NCBI GenBank assembly: GCA_021295655.1
Contig: JAGWBX010000028.1
Coordinates: forward strand, 1 to 64,000
Length of the DNA stretch: 64,000 nt
Source: Candidatus Latescibacterota bacterium
GTDB taxonomy: Bacteria; Latescibacterota; UBA2968; GCA-2709665
Reading direction: 5' to 3'
Positions 42,840 through 50,891 of the stretch are shown in pieces. A program made the translations under genes and the position numbers. Each line of letters opens with the position of its first letter. Position 1 is the stretch's first letter. The notes beneath the pieces were generated by a model that saw nothing but the letters and a program-made list of their open reading frames with translations, searched no databases and had not been told where the DNA came from.

Positions 42840-45200
42840 TCAGACTTCTTTAACCTGGACGAGTTTCCACTCCAGGCTGGAAAGAGGAAATTCCAGTACA
42901 CCGTCCCTTATCGGGACGGTTTTGTTTTTGAGGGTATCCGTTGCGTTCAGGGCGCCCCGGAGTCCCAATTCCTTTATGTTCAGCCTGACCGTGACGTTTC
43001 TGCGTTTGCTGTCCATATTGGAGATCGCCGCGAGGGCGCCGTGTTCCGGATGGCGATAGATGCTGGCGTGAGCGTTTCCGGGAGAAACGCCGATCTGGTC
43101 CTTGTTTCGCCAATAGGGAATCCAATCGGCGTTTTTGCGATCGAATGCGTCCATGATCCTCCAGACCCGGGCGGCGAGGTCCAGGTCATCGTCGGCATTG
43201 TGCGCCCGTACTGGAACGTCGTGCAGAAGCGTGAACGCCCAGGCCTGTTCATACGTGTAGGCGGCGCCGGCGTGGAGGAATTCGGCGGGGACGCCCCACT
43301 GCCTGCCCATGAATTCGGCGCGGAAAGCGTCCAGAGGCAGAAGTTTGGCAACATCGACCCCGCCGCCGACACCCTGGAATTGCTCACCGTCCCAGTAGCC
43401 GGTCGCCCAGCCGAGGGTGGGCATGGTCATGCATGTGGAGTTGTGTACGTTGACGTGGCCGTCTTTCTTGCGGGACTTTACAATGTCGTAGATGCGCCGC
43501 ATCGCGGAGCGCGTACTGAAGATGGGAAAGGTCTGGGCGATGCTGCCGTCAGCCCTTACATGCCCGCATCCGTGCTCGGTGTTGCAGCAGCCGAACGGAT
43601 ATTCGGTCCCGTCCAGATAGACGCCGTCGACGTCGAATTCATCCATGATCTTCGCCATGCCGTCAGCGAGCAGGTCCTGCCAGGGGCTGTTGAGGCAGAC
43701 CCGCCAGGCCGATTGTTCCGGCTGCGGCTGGTAGTGGAAGACAGGATATCCGCCCTTGGGCAGGATGAGCGCGTCTTTGCCCACGGCCTGCCATTCGTCG
43801 ATGATATCCGAGATCAGGAAACCGAAGTAGAGCAGAATCTGAAGGCCTCGATCCTTGCAGGCCCTGACGATCTTCCGGATTTCGGCGGCATGGGGTGTCC
43901 GGGTGTACGCTTCGGCGTCGGCCCAGTGTTCGAAGAGGACGACGGCCCGGACACCGGATTCCACGCACCTGTCCAGGAGGGCGTCGGACACGTCTAATCG
44001 GGGACTGAAACCTGTCGTGGTCTGGCCGATGCAGAAGACGCGTTGGTCCCAGGCGTCCTCTGTCACGGGCTTGACGGGCGTGGCCTGGAATCCGAAGGTG
44101 TAGCGAAGTTCGTCCGCGACGACACCTCCGGGCGTGAGCGGCTTGAGGTCTTCGGTCCCGAAGCCTGTAAATTGCCCGCCCCGACGGCTGCCCGGAAGGA
44201 GTTTTATTGGCGTTGAGACGCAGTGGATGCGCAGCCGTACCCGGTTCTTGCGACGGACGATTTCTGTCACTTTCCCTGGATTACGGACGTGAAAACCCGC
44301 ATCCGATTCCGCAAACAACGAGATGCCGCGGTCCTCGTCACCCAGCCAGATGAACGGTCGAAACCCCATCTTGATATCGCTCTTCGGCAGCGCACCGACA
44401 TTTCTGGCTTCACCCCAGCTTCCGGGAAAGTGGTACAGGTATCTCGCGTGGTCCTTAAGAACGGGCATTTCAACCGAGAGCGCGTCGAGGCGCAGGATCG
44501 TGCCGGCGGTGACGGACCAGTCGATTCGTGCCATCCCGTCGAAGTCGACTTCGAGTCTGGCCGACACGGCCAGACTCGAGGAGGATTCGAAACGTACGCT
44601 GAACACCGCCTGGTCTTTCTCAGCCGAGATCAGATCGAGCCGGCCGCGGGTCCAACGGACCTTTTTGCCGTTTACACGGGCGACCGGCCTGAGCGGGCCG
44701 GCAAGCAACTGGCTGCCGGTTGACGTCGCCTGGGCGGCGAAGGCGGTTGTCGAAAAGGTGTACGTTCTGCCCCAGCAGGTGATTTCAAGGTCGTCTCCGG
44801 ATTCGGTGGCGTTCAGCGGCGTCCATGGTCCGGGAACCCGGCGGGTGATCCCCTCGCGGGACCCCAGCCACGGTAAGTCCCCCGGCCACTTGTCCTGTAG
44901 CGTACGGGTGGTGAAGCGGGTACCGGACCGGTCGATAAAGGTCGCCCTGAAGTCGCAGCATCCCGACGGTATGTCCCCCGTGTCGAAGGCGACTTCGTCG
45001 TGCCCGATGTTGCTGACGACCCTGGTTTCCCGCGTTTCCCCCGAGCGTGTGCTGTACAGGACCAGTTCCACCTTACCGCCCTGGGCGAGATGGGTTTCGC
45101 CGAGCATGTGGACACGGGCGTACACCTTCCGGTATTCATATCGGGTGTAGATCATTACCGTAACCGCTCGGGCAGGCGATCCGGTCTCGGTCGGGGGCAT
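42840..45200 (-). CDS. Large glycoside-hydrolase-like protein, TIM barrel plus beta domains
   Basis: This 786-aa protein starts at ATG 45200 with AAGGAG 6 nt upstream. The N-terminal about 400 residues are beta-rich (AGPLRPVARVNGKKVRWTRG, FRPFIWLGDEDRGISLFAES), followed by a TIM-barrel-like segment with AVVLFEHWADAEAY, ILLYFGFLISDIIDEW, DVDGVYLDGTEYPFGCCNTE and GYWDGEQFQGVG. A C-terminal beta-sandwich follows. The acidic DGVYLDGTE resembles clan-D-type catalytic sites, and the overall layout recalls GH123/DUF6067-type proteins, but I do not place it firmly. No signal peptide is seen. It is 54 nt downstream of the sulfatase gene, so the two probably form an operon. Confidence 0.65.
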   Translation of the reverse strand: MPPTETGSPARAVTVMIYTRYEYRKVYARVHMLGETHLAQGGKVELVLYSTRSGETRETRVVSNIGHDEVAFDTGDIPSGCCDFRATFIDRSGTRFTTRTLQDKWPGDLPWLGSREGITRRVPGPWTPLNATESGDDLEITCWGRTYTFSTTAFAAQATSTGSQLLAGPLRPVARVNGKKVRWTRGRLDLISAEKDQAVFSVRFESSSSLAVSARLEVDFDGMARIDWSVTAGTILRLDALSVEMPVLKDHARYLYHFPGSWGEARNVGALPKSDIKMGFRPFIWLGDEDRGISLFAESDAGFHVRNPGKVTEIVRRKNRVRLRIHCVSTPIKLLPGSRRGGQFTGFGTEDLKPLTPGGVVADELRYTFGFQATPVKPVTEDAWDQRVFCIGQTTTGFSPRLDVSDALLDRCVESGVRAVVLFEHWADAEAYTRTPHAAEIRKIVRACKDRGLQILLYFGFLISDIIDEWQAVGKDALILPKGGYPVFHYQPQPEQSAWRVCLNSPWQDLLADGMAKIMDEFDVDGVYLDGTEYPFGCCNTEHGCGHVRADGSIAQTFPIFSTRSAMRRIYDIVKSRKKDGHVNVHNSTCMTMPTLGWATGYWDGEQFQGVGGGVDVAKLLPLDAFRAEFMGRQWGVPAEFLHAGAAYTYEQAWAFTLLHDVPVRAHNADDDLDLAARVWRIMDAFDRKNADWIPYWRNKDQIGVSPGNAHASIYRHPEHGALAAISNMDSKRRNVTVRLNIKELGLRGALNATDTLKNKTVPIRDGVLEFPLSSLEWKLVQVKEV

Positions 45201-45254
45201 AAAGGGCTCCTTCCTGATGCGGTCCGGCGCGGGCGTTCCGCCGGACGATGCCGG

Positions 45255-46733
45255 TCACATATACCGAAGGCCGCGCTGGCCTCGCATCGCGCGCGAAGCC
45301 GCAGGCACGTATTGCCTGGCCGACAGGCCGACGAGTTCACCGTTTTTCAGCCAGTCGAGATCCTCGCCGTAGAGGTGTTCCGCCAGGCGGCTTTTGAGAC
45401 GGTTCAGGGTGTCGGCATAACCGGGGTCGCCGGCGAGGTCGCGAGTCTCCCGCGGGTCGCTGGCGACGTCGAAAAGCTGTGCCTGGTTCCCAACGGGATA
45501 GTAAATGAGTTTGAATCGTCCGTCGTGCACCATGCGCATTGCCGCGGTCCCCTCACCGTGTTCGCCGTACAGTTCGTTTCGGCGCCGGTCGCCGGCGAGG
45601 CTCTGCCTGTCGACCTGATCCGGTATGGGGATGCCCGCCAGGTCCAGCAGGGTGGGCATGATGTCACCGAACTCGGCCAGGCGGTCGTCCCGGGTTCCGG
45701 CAGGAAGACGTTCGTCGTCCTTCACAGGCATGACGACCAGGGGTATTTTGGCGGACATTTCGTAAAACGGCGTCATGCACCAGAGCCCGTGTTCGCCGAC
45801 CATGTGGCCGTGGTCGCTCGTGAAGACCACGATGGTGTTGTCCAGGAGCCCGCATTCCCGCAGGTATCCGATGACGATCCTGATCTGATGATCGATATGG
45901 GTGAGCGTTGCGTAATAGGCGCGCCTGGCGAATTCCCATTCATGGTCTTTTGCGCGCGCCATGGCGAGGTTGTCCGGGTTGCTCAGCGTTTTGATATGGT
46001 AGGGCAGGTCATCGAAGTTTTCCGACCAGTTGCCCGCGGCCGGGTCGTCGAGGGGCGCATCCCGGTAGAGTTCCATATACGTCTGCAGCGGCGTGTTGGG
46101 CGGGTGCGGCGCGGAAAAGGAGAGGTACCAGAAGCCGGGCTTTCGAGGGTCCCGTCGACGGATGTACCTGCACATCTCTCTCGCCGCCCAGTTGATAGGA
46201 TGGCAGTATTCGGGCAGGTGCCAGGCGCGGGCAATGTATTCGTTCTGCGTCATGCCGCTCGCGTATTCCTGCCCGCCGTACCCCTGGTCGGCCAGAAAGA
46301 GCTCATAGTCGTCGGCCATCCCGTCGGGAATGTCATGATGAATGTGGCGGCCCTGCTCCTCCACCAGGACGTCATCGAAGCCCACGCGGTGGCGTTGAGG
46401 GTAGACGTGCAGTTTCCCCACGGCATACGCCTGGTAACCCGCGTCACGAAAGCACTGGGCAAGGGTGGGCGCATCCGGAAAGTCAACGCCTTCGGCATAC
46501 GAGCGCATTCCGTTCGCCTTCGGACTCATGCCGGTGAACAGGGAGCGTCGGGCGGGAATGCAGGAAGGGCAGGCGGAATAGGCATTGGTGTAGCTGACGC
46601 CGCACCGGGCGAGGTGGTCGATCGTCGGCGTGGTGACGACGGGATGGCCCGCATCGCCGGTGAGCAATCCACTCCAGTGATCCGTGCAGATCAGCAGCAC
46701 ATTGGGCTTGTCGGACCGGATGAATTCGGGCAT
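45255..46733 (-). CDS. Sulfatase (alkaline-phosphatase-fold type I)
   Basis: This 492-aa protein removes sulfate esters from glycans or small molecules. Features are NVLLICTDHWSGLLTGDAGH, the formylglycine motif CPSCIPARRSLFTGMSP (C-x-P-x-R), YLSFSAPHPPNTPLQTYMEL, the metal-binding VFTSDHGHMVGEHGLWCM, and KIPLVVMPV. The C-x-P-x-R cysteine needs an activating enzyme not present in the window. No signal peptide is visible, although many sulfatases are exported. It leads the operon with the GH-like gene at 42840-45200. This fits degradation of sulfated polysaccharides. Confidence 0.93.
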   Translation of the reverse strand: MPEFIRSDKPNVLLICTDHWSGLLTGDAGHPVVTTPTIDHLARCGVSYTNAYSACPSCIPARRSLFTGMSPKANGMRSYAEGVDFPDAPTLAQCFRDAGYQAYAVGKLHVYPQRHRVGFDDVLVEEQGRHIHHDIPDGMADDYELFLADQGYGGQEYASGMTQNEYIARAWHLPEYCHPINWAAREMCRYIRRRDPRKPGFWYLSFSAPHPPNTPLQTYMELYRDAPLDDPAAGNWSENFDDLPYHIKTLSNPDNLAMARAKDHEWEFARRAYYATLTHIDHQIRIVIGYLRECGLLDNTIVVFTSDHGHMVGEHGLWCMTPFYEMSAKIPLVVMPVKDDERLPAGTRDDRLAEFGDIMPTLLDLAGIPIPDQVDRQSLAGDRRRNELYGEHGEGTAAMRMVHDGRFKLIYYPVGNQAQLFDVASDPRETRDLAGDPGYADTLNRLKSRLAEHLYGEDLDWLKNGELVGLSARQYVPAASRAMRGQRGLRYM

Positions 46734-46844
46734 AAGCGACCTTTCTTCGGTTGTTCAGTGCGTATGGACGTTTTCGGCGTCCGCGTTCGGGCCGCGCCGT
46801 GCGGGTGCGCGCATCCGTCGCCGAAATCTCCTCAGGACGCTCAA

Positions 46845-46985
46845 CAGTCCGTTGATAAAGTCGCTCTGCAGGCGAGGCCGAGTCATTGTGACCGTAGACA
46901 AGGCGCGCGACCGCGTCGAATGCGCAACGCAGTATTTCGGCCACAAGGACCGGACGCAGCCCGGATGGACTTTTTCAACGGGCTG
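46845..46985 (+). mobile_element. MITE-like element copy E (141 bp), hairpin-less subtype
   Basis: It runs CAGTCCGTTGATAAAGTCGC ... GGACTTTTTCAACGGGCTG. The internal hairpin found in copies A-D is absent; GGACCGGACG joins directly to CAGCCCGGATGG. Flanks are TCAA and TTAA, a one-mismatch 4-bp duplication. Its right end abuts the TAA stop (46986-46988) of the downstream minus-strand oxidase gene. Confidence 0.9.
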
Positions 46986-48254
46986 TTAAGGCCTTTCGAA
47001 TCTGTCGACGCGCAGGGGTTCGAGGTCAACGGATGGCGTCCGGCCTGTGATCACCTGTGAGACGAGCTTGCCGGTGACCGGACCGAGCGAGATCCCGATC
47101 ATGGCGTGTCCGGCGGCAACGGTAAGGTTTTCGAAAGCAGGGCTGCGGCCCAGGAAAGGCAGGCCGTCCGGGGTACAGGGCCGGAGGCCCCGCCAGGTCT
47201 CGACGTGTTTCAGTCGTTTCGGGTTCAGGTCGGGCAAATAGCGTGGGACGGCGTTGAGAATGGCCGCCACCCTTCGTTTGTTGATGGAAAGGTCCAGGCC
47301 CGCCAGTTCCAGGGTGCCGCCGAAGCGGAGCATGTCGCCCATGGGTGTAACGGCCACCTTGGCCTCCGAGAGCGAGGCCGGAATCGAGGGGCACCGGTCC
47401 GGCCGTTCGAAGGTGACGCTGTAACCCTTGGCCGGCTGTATGGGCAGGTTCAAACCGAGTTCCGAGGCGATGGCCGGCGACCAGGCGCCGCCGGCGAGAA
47501 CGATTTCGTTCGCGTTGAATTCTCCCCGCGTCGTGACGACCGTTCGGATCCGGCTGTTCCGTCGCCGGAAGCCGATCACTTCCGTTGAAGGATGTATCCT
47601 GGCGCGTTTATCGTTTGAAGCAACGTGACGGGCGAGTTCGCTTACGAATTTCGCGGGAACAAGGTGGGCGTCCTGTGGATAGTAAACGGCTCCCGCGGCG
47701 TGGTAGTTGGCCGTGGGATCCAGCCTTTGGAGGCCGCCCGGATCGAGTATTTCTGTCCGTATTCCCTTTTCAGACAGGATGCCTGCCTCCGCGATACCGC
47801 CCTCAAGCCCCTTTTCGGTCCCGTAAACCATAAGGCCGCCTCTTTTCTCAAACCCGAAATCCAGGCCGTCGATGGCGGCGATTTCCGCGAAAAGCGCAAC
47901 GCTCGCCAGATTGAGATCCCTCAGGGCCAGAAGGGACGGTTGCATGCGCGCCCGGGTGCAAGCCGCCTGAAATTCCAGCAGCCACCTCGCGAGGTCCAGG
48001 TCCATGCGGGGCTTGATGTAGAACGGACTTTCGGAATCGAACATCCACCTTAAAGCTTTGCCGATTACGCCAGGCGCGGCAAGGGGAATGCTGTGGCTGG
48101 GAACGATCAGGCCCTGATTGCCGTAGGAACTGCCCGCGCAGACGTCGGTTTTGTCAACGAGGACAACTTCCCTACCCGCTTCCGACAGATAGTGGGCACA
48201 GCAGACACCGATGGAGCCGCCGCCAATAACCAGGATATCGGTGTTGGTCTTCAT
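46986..48254 (-). CDS. FAD-dependent D-amino-acid dehydrogenase-type oxidoreductase (DadA/DAO family)
   Basis: This 422-aa protein starts at ATG 48254; the ATG at 48263 lies only 2 nt after AAGGG. The FAD motif is TDILVIGGGSIGVCCAHYLS. Further features are GSSYGNQGLIVPSHSIPLAA, GGAWSPAIASELGLNLPIQP, AKGYSV, RGLRPCTPDGLPFLGRSPAF and ENLTVAAGHAMIGISLGPVT. These enzymes deaminate D-amino acids or related amines to keto acids with FAD. It is 80 nt downstream of the hydroxyisobutyrate-type dehydrogenase, so they are probably one operon. The element at 46845 starts on the base after its stop. Confidence 0.9.
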   Translation of the reverse strand: MKTNTDILVIGGGSIGVCCAHYLSEAGREVVLVDKTDVCAGSSYGNQGLIVPSHSIPLAAPGVIGKALRWMFDSESPFYIKPRMDLDLARWLLEFQAACTRARMQPSLLALRDLNLASVALFAEIAAIDGLDFGFEKRGGLMVYGTEKGLEGGIAEAGILSEKGIRTEILDPGGLQRLDPTANYHAAGAVYYPQDAHLVPAKFVSELARHVASNDKRARIHPSTEVIGFRRRNSRIRTVVTTRGEFNANEIVLAGGAWSPAIASELGLNLPIQPAKGYSVTFERPDRCPSIPASLSEAKVAVTPMGDMLRFGGTLELAGLDLSINKRRVAAILNAVPRYLPDLNPKRLKHVETWRGLRPCTPDGLPFLGRSPAFENLTVAAGHAMIGISLGPVTGKLVSQVITGRTPSVDLEPLRVDRFERP

Positions 48255-48334
48255 TGAACACATGGCCCTTGGCGGTCAGCCGAAGGTGTCGCCGAACGGT
48301 TCCGCGGTCCGCAGCCGCCGGCCGGGATTCGGAT

Positions 48335-49246
48335 TCAGGGGTCTTTCCGCACTTCAACACCCAGAACTTCCTCCCAGACCCGGGTCATTCCGCCTTTGTT
48401 CAGGTTTCCCAGACCCCTGTCCAGCGCCGCGCGAAACGTATTCGCTGCGGCGGCGACCACGGGCAGGCTGACTCCCTCTTTCTCAAGTATCCCGGTAATG
48501 GCGTCGATATCCTTGCGTGCGTTTGCCATAGGATAACCGGGTCCGAAATTCCGCTCGAGGACCAGCGGCGCAAAGGTGTCGAAGCCGTAACTCTGTCCGC
48601 TTCCGGTCATCACGGCTTCGCACGTCTTTTCCGCGTTCAGGCCGAGTCTGACTGCAAGCGGGAGCATTTCGGCCAGCGCGGCGCAGGAGACGTTGAACAG
48701 GGTATTGTTGACGATCTTGGCAAGCTGCCCGTTACCGGATCCGCCCATATAGTAAATGGACGAACCCACGGCGTTCAGGAGCGGCTCGACGGCGCAAAAG
48801 GCGCCTTTGTTGCCGCCCACCATCAGGGAAAGGGTTCCATCGGCCGCGCGGCTGCTCATTCCGGAACAAGGCGCATCCAGAAAGTGAACGCCGAGATTGC
48901 CGAGAATCTGTGACGCCTCGCGTGTAAAATCGGGATGTGTCGTGCCGCAATCGATGATGATGTGCCCGGCCTTCAGCTGTGGCTCGAGGCCTTCGTCACC
49001 AAAAAGCACGGTCTCCACCACACGGGTATCGGGAAGCATCAGAATGATCCGTTCGCACGTCCCGGCCACGTGGGCTGCATTCTCCGCACACCGTGCGCCG
49101 GACGCGGCGATCCGGTCCAAAGCCTTCCCGCACGTATCGTAGGCGAGCAACGGAAATTGCGCTTTCATCACATTGCGCGCCATTCCTCCGCCCATTTCGC
49201 CCAGGCCGATAAATCCCACCTGCGAAGGCGCGTGAGATCCGTTCAT
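48335..49246 (-). CDS. 3-hydroxyisobutyrate dehydrogenase-family oxidoreductase
   Basis: This 303-aa protein belongs to the beta-hydroxyacid dehydrogenase family. The N-terminal NAD(P) motif is QVGFIGLGEMGGGMARNVMK. Others are FLDAPCSGMSSRAADGTLSL, MVGGNKGAF, and the catalytic Lys in NGQLAKIVNNTLFNVSCAAL. The C-terminal helical domain covers about residues 170-300. Substrates can be tartronate semialdehyde, hydroxyisobutyrate or similar; tartronate semialdehyde reduction would feed the glycerate kinase at 11096. It lies between the DadA-type gene and the beta-sandwich protein gene on the minus strand. Confidence 0.88.
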   Translation of the reverse strand: MNGSHAPSQVGFIGLGEMGGGMARNVMKAQFPLLAYDTCGKALDRIAASGARCAENAAHVAGTCERIILMLPDTRVVETVLFGDEGLEPQLKAGHIIIDCGTTHPDFTREASQILGNLGVHFLDAPCSGMSSRAADGTLSLMVGGNKGAFCAVEPLLNAVGSSIYYMGGSGNGQLAKIVNNTLFNVSCAALAEMLPLAVRLGLNAEKTCEAVMTGSGQSYGFDTFAPLVLERNFGPGYPMANARKDIDAITGILEKEGVSLPVVAAAANTFRAALDRGLGNLNKGGMTRVWEEVLGVEVRKDP

Positions 49247-49291
49247 TTTTAGTCCTGAGTTGGCGTCGCGGGTGTTCCCCGGGATGTGGTT

Positions 49292-50695
49292 TCACGCGCC
49301 AATGCGTTCGACTTCCAGGTCGTCGAACCAGCTCGCGCCGCTGCCGTCCTGACGCAGGATCAGGTAGACGGCTCCGCTGTCCGACGGCGATGGTCCGTGG
49401 ATCTCCACGCTGACCCGGGTCCAGTCATTGGTACCGGTGAGTTTTTGCGAACAGATGTACGGGTATTTTTCGGGTTCGTTGAACACCCCCCAGCGGACGG
49501 CCAGAAAGGCGCCGCGCCCACGGACGTTTTCGGTCTTGATGTATGCGGTAACGCGAAAGCCGGTTGACCGGGTCCAGCGTTCGGTCCAGGCGCCGTCGCT
49601 TTCGCGATCCATGATCCATTCGGTGGGCCCGTCCGTCTGTTTGTCGATCTTGAGCGAGTACGGGTCGGAGCGTCCGTGATTCCTGCACCATTCCGCGCCG
49701 TCTCCCTCGGGCAGCCAGGGCCAGGGATCGGTGTTGCACGGGGTGGGTCTGTTGAGCTTCAGACCCCTGGAGAAACTGGTTCTGCGTTCGTAGACGGGGA
49801 GTTCGTCAAATCCGTTGTACGAAATCCGGGGAACGGCCTCCGCACGAGCCATCATTCGCGCCGCCTTCCGGTCCGGGCACAGCCGGATGCGATAGTGCGG
49901 GCACAGAGGCGCGTAGAGTTCGTCGCGCGTGTAGTGACCCGCGAAATGGACGTCGTATCCCCAGTTACACACGCCCACCGTCGTGCGATCGGCGGTGTCG
50001 CCCACAAATTCAAAGGCGGGATTGTTACCTTCATCGTATGCCAGGACAAACAGTCCGTCCTGCTTAAGCGATCTGGGATGGGGAATGCCGGTCGCCATGT
50101 GATTGAGCGGCATCTGCCAGACGGCGCCGTCTCCGGTTTCGGCCAGGAGATGCGAATACCTTTTCTCCCACATCCCCGGGAATTCGACGGTTGGCCCCGG
50201 GACGTCGTTGTACCAGGGGTCGCAATACTCAAAGTGGACCGTTTCTTCCCGGTCCAGAGCCTCCGGACTGTGGACGTCCAGGTGGGCCTTGAAGTCGTAG
50301 ATGTAAGACCTTATCGTGGCGTCGTACGTCAGCGTGAGCACACGGCGCGAGGTGGCCACGCCTCCCGGATCCGCCGTGATCACCGTGAGCACAAGGCGGT
50401 CGGTTTCCTGGCCCGTCACCTGGACGTCGATGAGATCGGTCGTGGCGAGGACACGATGCTGAAACACCCAGTACATCTGCACGCCGCATACAAGCGGACG
50501 TCCGCCCGGGGCCAGTTTCAGGTCCCGCAGGTTGACCGGTCTGGCGTTGCCGTTGAAATAACGGAGGTTCTGTTCGGGCTGTTCGATCAGCTTGTCTTCG
50601 AGACGCGCGATGGGCTCGTCACGATCGTAAATCCAGGTCTCGCCGGCACAGACGCCGCCGTGGGTCTGGAACGTGAAGACGCTTTCGTGGGACAT
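49292..50695 (-). CDS. Hypothetical protein with C-terminal carbohydrate-binding-like beta-sandwich
   Basis: This 467-aa protein starts at ATG 50695 with GGAGG 8 nt upstream. The first about 300 residues are beta-rich and unassigned (YRIRLCPDRKAARMMARAEA, VGVCNWGYDVHFAGHYTRDE). The last about 150 residues resemble a CBM4/9-type jelly roll: TGFRVTAYIKTENVRGRGAF, WTRVSVEIHGPSPSDSGAVY and a closing ASWFDDLEVERIGA. No signal peptide is seen. It is 45 nt upstream of the hydroxyisobutyrate-type dehydrogenase on the same strand. I do not know its function; a binding or sugar-processing role is inferred from the context and the C-terminal module. Confidence 0.6.
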   Translation of the reverse strand: MSHESVFTFQTHGGVCAGETWIYDRDEPIARLEDKLIEQPEQNLRYFNGNARPVNLRDLKLAPGGRPLVCGVQMYWVFQHRVLATTDLIDVQVTGQETDRLVLTVITADPGGVATSRRVLTLTYDATIRSYIYDFKAHLDVHSPEALDREETVHFEYCDPWYNDVPGPTVEFPGMWEKRYSHLLAETGDGAVWQMPLNHMATGIPHPRSLKQDGLFVLAYDEGNNPAFEFVGDTADRTTVGVCNWGYDVHFAGHYTRDELYAPLCPHYRIRLCPDRKAARMMARAEAVPRISYNGFDELPVYERRTSFSRGLKLNRPTPCNTDPWPWLPEGDGAEWCRNHGRSDPYSLKIDKQTDGPTEWIMDRESDGAWTERWTRSTGFRVTAYIKTENVRGRGAFLAVRWGVFNEPEKYPYICSQKLTGTNDWTRVSVEIHGPSPSDSGAVYLILRQDGSGASWFDDLEVERIGA

Positions 50696-50891
50696 GGTAT
50701 GCACCTCCGCGGCGTGAGCGACCGACGGGCGATATGATAGGTGGGACGGAATCCCAAGTCAACCCATATCGGCAGGGCCGGGGGCTGTCAGAGTGCGCGC
50801 GGTAACAAAACCGTTGATCATCGTGCGGGGCGCGCGTATCTTGTCGCATTCGCCACAAAAGATCGGTTTCGGTACGTGTAAGGAGGTTCGC

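Noticed and set aside
45000-47060. 686-aa plus-strand ORF in the track
   Set aside because: It is antisense to the sulfatase, has no family-like motifs, and arises from high-GC codon bias of the real minus-strand gene.
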